Shown here: one piece after another, positions 1 through 6,300 of the stretch
Layout of the letters: every line of letters begins with the position of its first letter
Numbering within the stretch: the first letter of the stretch is position 1
DNA from: Calditrichota bacterium
Lineage (GTDB): Bacteria; Calditrichota; Calditrichia; RBG-13-44-9
Assembly (NCBI GenBank): GCA_016934605.1
Contig: JAFGSO010000112.1
Coordinates: 1-7,256, forward strand
DNA length: 7,256 nucleotides
Direction of reading: 5' to 3'
Translations under genes and position numbers: made by a program
The notes under the pieces: generated by a model
Databases searched by the model: none
What the model saw: only the letters and a program-made list of their open reading frames with translations
Told to the model about the DNA's origin: nothing

Positions 1-149
1 AATTTTTTATATTTTGGATTCGCCAGGAAAGTAATCTCTCCCTCTGATGCTTTGTCAATCTGTGCCGCGCCCCTAATGATAATATTCTCATCGCCGGACA
101 ATTGTCCTTTTACTCTCTCGCATAGTTGCTGTAAAGTATAATTTGCCAT
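1..149 (-). CDS. lpxD: UDP-3-O-acylglucosamine N-acyltransferase LpxD, N-terminal part (runs off the window)
   Basis: Only the first 49 codons are visible; the gene continues past position 1. The translation begins MANYTLQQLCERVKGQL and later reads GEITFLANPKY. This is the typical opening of LpxD: a short uridine-binding N-terminal domain whose hallmark is a G-E-I-[ST]-F-L-x-N-x-K-Y stretch, placed before the left-handed beta-helix that would lie outside the window. LpxD transfers a 3-hydroxyacyl chain from acyl-ACP to the 2-amino group of UDP-3-O-acyl-glucosamine, the third step of lipid A synthesis, in the cytoplasm. The ATG at 149 is supported by an AAGGA site at 159-163, 9 nt upstream. 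Position after ompH matches the common bamA-skp-lpxD order, but a terminator separates the two here, so lpxD probably has its own promoter. Identity rests on a short segment, though the motif match is good. Confidence 0.85.
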   Translation of the reverse strand, partial: MANYTLQQLCERVKGQLSGDENIIIRGAAQIDKASEGEITFLANPKYKK

Positions 150-158
150 AGGTTAAGG

Positions 159-163
159 TCCTT
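159..163 (-). promoter_or_regulatory. Ribosome binding site of lpxD
   Basis: The minus strand reads AAGGA here, with a 9-nt spacer before the ATG at 149. It is a reasonable Shine-Dalgarno match and supports this start codon. Confidence 0.6.
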
Positions 164-188
164 TTTTCTATTTGATGATAAATCATAT

Positions 189-287
189 TTAATATTCTGT
201 TTCGTTTTCGTATGGAAATAAAATGTATTTACCAAATTTCAGGCCGGGGAATCCAGCACCTTCTATCTCTAGTCTACCATAAGTCAT
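189..287 (-). CDS. Doubtful 32-codon ORF in the ompH-lpxD spacer
   Basis: An ATG at 287 opens a 32-codon frame that closes with TAA at 189-191, entirely inside the spacer between the ompH terminator and lpxD. The peptide begins MTYGRLEIEGAGFPG and ends PYENETEY; it is mixed in composition and has no signal peptide or membrane segment. An in-frame TAA lies two codons before the ATG, so it is not the tail of a longer frame. No Shine-Dalgarno sequence precedes the ATG. It could be a small protein, a leader peptide for lpxD, a decayed gene fragment, or chance. I do not recognise it. Chance is a fair explanation for a frame of this length. Confidence 0.15.
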   Translation of the reverse strand: MTYGRLEIEGAGFPGLKFGKYILFPYENETEY

Positions 288-321
288 AATTTAATTGATT
301 CGGTTGGCTAACCGGATGTGC

Positions 322-349
322 GAATAAAAAAGGCTGAATAAAAAAAGCT
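322..349. repeat. Two-copy 14-nt tandem repeat flanking the terminator
   Basis: Two adjacent 14-nt units lie at 322-335 (gaataaaaaaggct) and 336-349 (gaataaaaaaagct), 13 of 14 bases identical; GAA follows again at 350-352. On the transcribed strand each unit carries the TTCAGC segment of the terminator stem followed by a run of T. The repeat therefore duplicates the 3' part of the terminator. Confidence 0.75.
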
Positions 350-375
350 GAAATGTGTCAGGACATTTCAGCTTT
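340..375 (-). terminator. Intrinsic (Rho-independent) terminator after ompH
   Basis: Arms at 344-356 (aaagctgaaatgt) and 363-375 (acatttcagcttt) are perfect 13-bp inverted repeats around a 6-nt loop at 357-362. On the minus-strand transcript the 3' arm runs directly into U residues: seven in a row at 346-340, four of them beyond the full stem. The hairpin begins 20 nt after the ompH stop codon. It should end the tamB-bamA-ompH transcript. A second T-run (331-326) in the tandem copy lies just downstream. Confidence 0.88.
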
Positions 376-395
376 CATGGTGGTGAACAGGATGA

Positions 396-929
396 TTAAT
401 TCCCTTTAGTTAATTCTTCGATGATCCGATTTGTGATATCATACTGTGGTTTTGCAAACAGAACAACCCCCTGGACGACATCCAGGATATAATCATAATC
501 TTCCTCGTCTCCGACCCGTTGAATTATCTGGTCAATTTTATCGTACAGCGGCTGGGTGAGCTCCATGTTTTTTTTGTACAATTCGCCCTGAGGACCTAAT
601 TTTTCGTAACGGTACTGTTCAATCTGGATAGCCAGGTCCTGAGCTTCCTTTTCTTTCTCAGCTTTCTTTTCCGGGCTGAGAAGCAGGCTTTGATTCTCGA
701 TTTCCTTTACCAGGTTTTCATATCTCTGCAGCATTTCGTTATATTCTTTCTCGTATGTGGCGCGAAGATCGTCCAGTTGTTTCTGGATTTGCTGTGCCTC
801 AGGATACTCACTGAGAATCCTTTGCGAGTTAACATAACGGATTTTTAACTGAGCATGACCGTCGCTCCAGCCAAAAAGCAGAAATACCAGTCCCACAGTC
901 AACAGGCTGAATAACCGATGATTTTTCAC
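396..929 (-). CDS. skp: OmpH/Skp family periplasmic chaperone
   Basis: A 177-residue protein with a signal peptide (residues 1-26: basic start, hydrophobic core about 6-20, likely cleavage after GHA). The mature protein opens with a beta strand and the family motif IRYVNSQRILSEYPEAQQ (residues 30-47). A long charged alpha-helical stretch rich in K, E and Q follows (about 45-125), expected to form the coiled-coil tentacles, then a C-terminal strand-forming part with YDYILDV (about 144-150). Length and layout fit Skp/OmpH, a trimeric jellyfish-shaped chaperone that holds unfolded outer-membrane proteins in the periplasm for delivery to BamA. The start is GTG at 929, supported by a perfect AGGAGG five bases upstream. 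It lies 54 nt after bamA with no terminator between, so it is probably co-transcribed; a terminator follows its stop. Family assignment is firm; client range is inferred. Confidence 0.93.
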   Translation of the reverse strand: MKNHRLFSLLTVGLVFLLFGWSDGHAQLKIRYVNSQRILSEYPEAQQIQKQLDDLRATYEKEYNEMLQRYENLVKEIENQSLLLSPEKKAEKEKEAQDLAIQIEQYRYEKLGPQGELYKKNMELTQPLYDKIDQIIQRVGDEEDYDYILDVVQGVVLFAKPQYDITNRIIEELTKGN

Positions 930-934
930 TTTTA

Positions 935-940
935 CCTCCT
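935..940 (-). promoter_or_regulatory. Strong ribosome binding site deciding the GTG start of ompH/skp
   Basis: The minus strand reads AGGAGG, a perfect anti-16S match, five bases before GTG (929-927). It is much stronger than the sites before bamA and lpxD. This suggests the chaperone is translated at a high rate relative to its neighbours, and it fixes the non-ATG start. Confidence 0.85.
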
Positions 941-983
941 GAAATTTAGTCTCTTAGTGTTAAAATAATATTTCAATTTACGG

Positions 984-3311
984 CTAAAATCTTCCAAACT
1001 GAAAATGAGTTTTCCATTGTCCTTTACGGAAACCCTGTCTGTCGTAATGGTCCAGCCCGTATCCGAAATCTACTCCGATGATACCGATCATCGGCATGAA
1101 GAGACGAACGCCGAATCCAATACCCCGTCTGAGGTTCTGAAGGTTGCTCTGGTCAAAATTCTGCCACACGTTTCCAGCTTCCATGAAAAGGAGACCAAAG
1201 ATTGTAGGATTGGGTGCGATGGGTATTCGAAATTCTGTTGTAAATTTGAACAATCCTTTTCCACCGAGGGGTCTGCCTGAGGTACTGACCGGGCCGACGG
1301 TGCCCTCGTCATATCCCCGTAAGCCTTCAGAAAAGCTGAGTCCGGAACCTCCCATATAGAAAAGTTCACCCGGATTGATATAATAATCCTCATAAAGCCC
1401 TGAGATTAAACCGAGTTTTGACTGGGTGTACACTACAAATCCGGCAACAGCAGGGATGTACCAGTCAACAGTCAGAATGTTTTTCAGATAGTCTTCATCT
1501 CCCTGCAGCACTCCTCCGGAGAGTTCAGTGACCAGCGAATATACCGTACCCTCTGTAGGAAATTCCGGTCTGTTCCGGCTGTCGCGCTGAATGATCTGAG
1601 TGAGACTGATCTGAGTGGTTGGTTTGTCGTAAAAAAGATAACTTTGAAGGAGTTCCGGGTCCCGTACATTGTAAATTTTTGTCTCGGCCACACGGAATAT
1701 CCAGTCTCCGCGGAAATAATTATCGGGCCAGCGAAATCTCCGACCGATCTGCACTGAGCCACCGGTTACTTTACGGTCCCAGGGATAAAAACCTCCACCA
1801 CTCCTGGTATTAAACAATGAAAATCCGGTAAGAGTGGGTGTATTAAAGGACCATGGTTCGGTAAAACTTAATGATAACGATCGATAATAACGACCGAAAT
1901 ACCAGTCGAAGGCCAACCGCTGGCCGTCTCCACCGGACAGCGGATGAGACAGAGAAAAATTATTCAATGCCAGCCCGACACTACCTACCATACCGTCCCG
2001 CTGACTGTACCCTGCGGACATATTAGCCGTATCAGTCGATTTCTCTTCTATGTTCACCTCCAGATTGATATGCTTTTCGTCCCCTTCAATCAGTTTAACA
2101 TCCGGGACTACATTGGCAAAATAATTAAGGATCCAGACATCACGAACACTTCGTTCCAGTTTGGCGCGGCTAAATGTATCACCGGGATATATTTTCAGTT
2201 CACGCCTCACGACTTTTTCATTGGTTTTCGTATTGCCGGTTATAATAATTTCCTTAATCCGAACGACATTTCCTTCATTGATGCGGATGTTGATATCAAC
2301 CGTATCCGTGCCGGCAGGAATTTCCCGAGGCTGGATATTGGCAAAAAGGTAACCCTGATTGTAGTAAAGATTCTGAATATTCTCACGGATGCTTTTTTCA
2401 AAGGTTTCCTGATTATACACTTCACCTTTGCTGAAAAGAAGCTGTTCCCGCAACTGCTGTTCTGAAAATACTGTATTCCCTTCAAACGACACATCACCAA
2501 AGTAGTATTGCTGATTTTCTTCAATGTAAACATTGATGTACATGTCTTTTCTGTCGTCGCTGTAATAAATGGAATCCTTTACTATTTCAGCATCTCGAAA
2601 CCCTTTGGTCCGGCAGTATTCCAGAAGTTTGGCAAGATCTTCCCGGTATTTTTGCTCGTTAAAATCGGCGCCTCTCCACCAGCGATCTTCCTTAATTCCG
2701 TTGAATTGTTTCTTGAGCTCTTTTTCGGTGAGAGTTTCGTTACCGAATATGCGGATTTTTTTGACCTGAACTTTTTTCCCCTCATCGATCTGAATTTCCG
2801 CCAGCACCGTGGATTTATCAGTGTAAACCGTATCTATATCGAGCCTGGCCAGCAGGTATCCCTCTTCCTTGTATTTATGAATCAGATTTCGTTTACCCTT
2901 GTATATTTTAAAAGGTGTTAAAACCATTCCGCGATAGAACTGTAATTCTGTATCGATATCCTTTTTATTTAGCTTATCATTTCCCTTTACCGTCCATCCA
3001 TCAAGACGCGGAAACTCCTCTACCTGGATTAAAAGATCCAGGCCACTATAAGTTTGCCTTTCAACAATGATTTTGATATCTGAAAAAAGTTTCAGCGACC
3101 AGAGATTTTTGATGGCTTTTTGTATATCGTCACTTGTTATGTCTTTTCCGCTGCGTAGCCCGGAATTCAACATTATGATGGAGGAATCTGCTTTCTCGTT
3201 ACCCTCAATCCGTATATCATGAATCTGAAATTTCTGGAGCTGTGCATATCCGTTGCCTGGAATTGTGACAATCAGGCATAACAAGAGCATGGGGAATATG
3301 AATTTTTTCAT
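984..3311 (-). CDS. bamA: Outer membrane protein assembly factor BamA (Omp85)
   Basis: A 775-residue precursor. The signal peptide is residues 1-23 (MKKF start, LLLCLIV core, cleavage likely after GYA). Five POTRA domains follow at about 27-102, 102-177, 178-266, 267-348 and 349-426. Each has the family strand ending in a glycine turn (IRIEGNE, WTVKGND, IRIFGNE, VSFEGNT, IIITGNT). Residues 427-775 form the 16-strand-type barrel, with FTEPW (about 483-487), RDSRNRPEFPTEG (about 576-588), the L6 motif LRGY (664-667) and a terminal FQFGRF. BamA is the core of the BAM complex, folding beta-barrel proteins into the outer membrane. The frame is open back to a TTG at 3374, but ATG 3311 places the signal peptide at the N-terminus and is preferred despite a weak Shine-Dalgarno (AAGAA, 10 nt upstream). 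It sits between tamB and ompH. Five POTRAs and the L6 motif favour BamA over TamA, which has three. Confidence 0.96.
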   Translation of the reverse strand: MKKFIFPMLLLCLIVTIPGNGYAQLQKFQIHDIRIEGNEKADSSIIMLNSGLRSGKDITSDDIQKAIKNLWSLKLFSDIKIIVERQTYSGLDLLIQVEEFPRLDGWTVKGNDKLNKKDIDTELQFYRGMVLTPFKIYKGKRNLIHKYKEEGYLLARLDIDTVYTDKSTVLAEIQIDEGKKVQVKKIRIFGNETLTEKELKKQFNGIKEDRWWRGADFNEQKYREDLAKLLEYCRTKGFRDAEIVKDSIYYSDDRKDMYINVYIEENQQYYFGDVSFEGNTVFSEQQLREQLLFSKGEVYNQETFEKSIRENIQNLYYNQGYLFANIQPREIPAGTDTVDINIRINEGNVVRIKEIIITGNTKTNEKVVRRELKIYPGDTFSRAKLERSVRDVWILNYFANVVPDVKLIEGDEKHINLEVNIEEKSTDTANMSAGYSQRDGMVGSVGLALNNFSLSHPLSGGDGQRLAFDWYFGRYYRSLSLSFTEPWSFNTPTLTGFSLFNTRSGGGFYPWDRKVTGGSVQIGRRFRWPDNYFRGDWIFRVAETKIYNVRDPELLQSYLFYDKPTTQISLTQIIQRDSRNRPEFPTEGTVYSLVTELSGGVLQGDEDYLKNILTVDWYIPAVAGFVVYTQSKLGLISGLYEDYYINPGELFYMGGSGLSFSEGLRGYDEGTVGPVSTSGRPLGGKGLFKFTTEFRIPIAPNPTIFGLLFMEAGNVWQNFDQSNLQNLRRGIGFGVRLFMPMIGIIGVDFGYGLDHYDRQGFRKGQWKTHFQFGRF

Positions 3312-3335
3312 AATACTGTAATTCTTTAAATTGAA

Positions 3336-3365
3336 CAAAGTTTCTAAATTAATTTTTTCTGTCAA
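3336..3365 (-). promoter_or_regulatory. Candidate internal promoter upstream of bamA
   Basis: In the 64-nt tamB-bamA gap the minus strand has TTGACA at 3365-3360, a perfect sigma70-type -35. Taken as TTG plus a 19-nt spacer, it precedes AAACTTTG at 3343-3336, which matches the Bacteroidota -7 box TAnnTTTG at all fixed positions but the first. The distance from this box to the bamA ATG is 24 nt, leaving room for a short leader. No good TATAAT lies at 16-18 nt from TTGACA. This is a motif match only and could be chance in an AT-rich gap. Confidence 0.3.
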
Positions 3366-3375
3366 ACTATGCAAT

Positions 3376-6300
3376 TCAAAAATTAAATGAATGTTTCAGC
3401 CTGATGCGAAAATCTTGTAAAGCATCCCGGCTGTAATATTTGGGGTCAAAATAAAATTTATCGTATTCAAATTCAAGCAAAAGGTTCTGAAGTAATCGGT
3501 ACTCCAGGCCGAAGCTATGATTCAGTCCGAATTTAGGTTCATCATAGATGGATACCAGTTGGCCCGAATAGCTGAAATATATGTCTTTCAGAAGATATTT
3601 ACCCAGGGTTATTTCGGAACTCTGCAGCAAGAGAAGTGCAGGATCGAAAGTATTCCCGTAATTCAGACGTCCGTAACTGGCCTCGGGAAGAAATTTCCAC
3701 TGGGGTTGCAGTCCGTAATAGAACAGATTGGAGGTAATCTGCAGACTCAAACGGACATAGTCGAGGCCTAACCCCCTTTCCATGCGTCTTTCCAGCGGAC
3801 GAACCAGGGGACGTATAAGGAGATTTTCCGTGAGGGTCATGCCGATATCACCGGCTTTGGTAGAAATATTGTCCACCGAGTATCCCAGGTAGGCCAGAAC
3901 ATTTTCCTGAGTTTCGCCGATTGTCGGATCACTTGAAATCAGTTTGAACCGAAAATCTTCCCACCGTCCGCGGGAAACTTCCTGTTCCGTCTCCGGATCC
4001 ACGGCATACAGAACCAGATATATATCCCGGGGAAAATCTGTGGAATCCCTGACGGTTGTCCATGCCCTTCCGTATACTTCAGGAAATAATTCAAAAGTAT
4101 TGAAAATCGCTCCGAATCGATCTACCCGGAAATTCATATCGAGATACTCCACCCGTCCGCGGGTGGATTCAATGCTTCCGGCGACCCTGAATGTTTCATC
4201 GGAGAGACGTCCGGTGAATTCGAGACCTTCTGACACGTTGTCTATGTTCAAATCCAGATATACCTGTCCGATAATTGCAGGAATATCAACGAAATAACGG
4301 TTCCCGGTAGCGGCTACCGCCTTCACATTCCATCTCAGGTTCATCAGAAAATCCAGCACTTTGTTTTCTTCTTCAGTGGCATCTTCCCCCGGAATTTCAA
4401 GAAAGGGGAAGGTTATACGGCTGTCCCTCAGCGTGATCTGTCCACGAACTTCCGGATTTTCGACCGGGCCGGCAAAATAAAATTGTTCGCCTTTCTCCTT
4501 ACCTGCCACTGCAAAATAACCGATATCGCCGGGATTCATCAGTCCAGGGAATGAAAGCGGTATCCCCCGGTGATCTGTATCGAGTACCAGAATACCAAAA
4601 TCAATACCAAAATCTTCAAATTTCCAGGATTCAAGTTCGGTGTTTGCCAATTTGCGGGATTCGATATTATATATGCGCACCTGATGGTCTTCCAGCTTTC
4701 CCTCAAAGTTTCTGATGTGAATGAACTGATCTCCTTCTTCCAGTTCGATATCTGCTTTCATATCCCGGAGCGGGGGAATCACAGAGCCAAATTCAATACT
4801 GCCGTTATAAATCAGAATTTTTCCGGCTGCGATTCTGGGATTTTCGCGACTGCCGGCCAGGATTAAAGATAACTTTCCCAGACAGACAGGATTTTGGAAA
4901 TAATCCAGCAAAACGGGCAGTTCAGCCAGAATATTCCCCTCGGCTCTGAGGTCGAGATTCATACCTGAAACCGGATCTGCCGGCATCACTCCGGATACTT
5001 CCACCATATAGTCTCTTCTGTCCTTATAGGTGAGATTTTCAACTAGAAATATATGTCTGTTTACCTGAAACAGCGAGATATCCGGGGGTATGGAATCGCG
5101 GAACGTTACGTTCAGGTCGGAAAATTCCCGTCCTTTTAGAATACCGTTTTTCATGTTGGCTTTTCCGCTAATCTGGGGTCTCTGAGCCTGTCCGCTTATG
5201 GAAAGATGATAATTCATGTCTCCACGCACCAGCGTTTCATCCTTGAAGATTGTAGCCGCGATAAAATTGCTCTCAATATCGTTACCGCTGAAATCAGCCG
5301 AGAGTAATTCCCGGACGATGTCCCACTGAAGATTGGCCTGGATCACCGGCTTATTATTATACCGAATAGAAGAATTCAGCACGGAAAGGATAGATTTATG
5401 ATAGTTGCCATTCAGAATGGCAGAGTAATAACCATTATCATTTATGATAAAATTATCCGCCTGAATATCAAAAAGCAGTTCAGGAGATTCCAATGTTCCG
5501 TCCATGGTAATGTTACCAGATATATTACCCTCATCAATCGCCTCTGAGAAAGACTGAAATCTCCCGATGTAATGATTAACCGGAAATTTTTCAATTACAA
5601 GTCCCCCATGTAAAGGAGCCTCATATCCATAGCCTATGATCAGATCGCCTCTCATCATGGAGGGTATTTCAAGATCCAGTTTCATATAATCCGGATTATT
5701 TTCAACTTTCAGATCTCCTTCAACCAGAGAGGGTTTGGTATGGAGGACAAAATGACCTTTGAATTTCAATCCGGGTTTGATCAGGTTGATGGCGTTTCCG
5801 GTAAAACTAAAAAGGATTTCCTGGGTGGAGCGGCCACTGAAATTTATCTTTGTGGTCGGAAAGTTTACCGGTCCTGAAAAATAGAAATCACCCCGATATT
5901 TTGCATCGAATCCATCGAGGATCCCGAGAGTGCTTAACGATTCAAAAGGAACATTTTTTATTTCAAGTATCTGGAAATTGGGATTCTCCCACAAATTATC
6001 GATATGTGAATATATTTCCAGACCTGCCGGTTGTGATTGATAATTTTCGATAATAATCTCATCTTTCACCAGTTCGAAATCAAAGTCGGTGGCAAGAACG
6101 ATTTTACCTTCCTGAGCGAACTGGCCGTGAATTTTACCTTCAAACGTGAGAGTGGGAAAATCACCGTCAACGGTAGTATAAAAATTCATGGAGCTTTCAT
6201 TCAGCCTGTCGATGACGGGAAACACTTCAGCACCTATGGGACGGTTGCTGCTTATTTCAAGAAACATTTTCATGTCGTTGAAGTCTATGAAACCCTCACC

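Noticed and set aside
182..187. TATGAT on the minus strand as an lpxD -10 box
   Set aside because: It matches TATAAT at five of six bases and is suitably placed for lpxD, but no -35-like hexamer lies 16-18 nt upstream (CGAAAA at 17), so I do not call a promoter.
301..314. Short inverted repeat CGGTT-ggct-AACCG
   Set aside because: A 5-bp stem with no U-tract or other context; too short to separate from chance.
1944..2465. 173-codon open frame on the plus strand inside bamA
   Set aside because: It lies entirely antisense to the well-supported POTRA region of bamA, has no recognisable domain and no ribosome site I can see. It is a shadow of the coding frame, as are the other plus-strand frames within bamA and tamB.
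3312..3374. Extended bamA start at TTG 3374, adding 21 residues
   Set aside because: It would bury the clear signal peptide behind a 21-residue polar extension, uses a rare start codon and sits within two bases of the tamB stop. ATG 3311 gives a canonical signal sequence.
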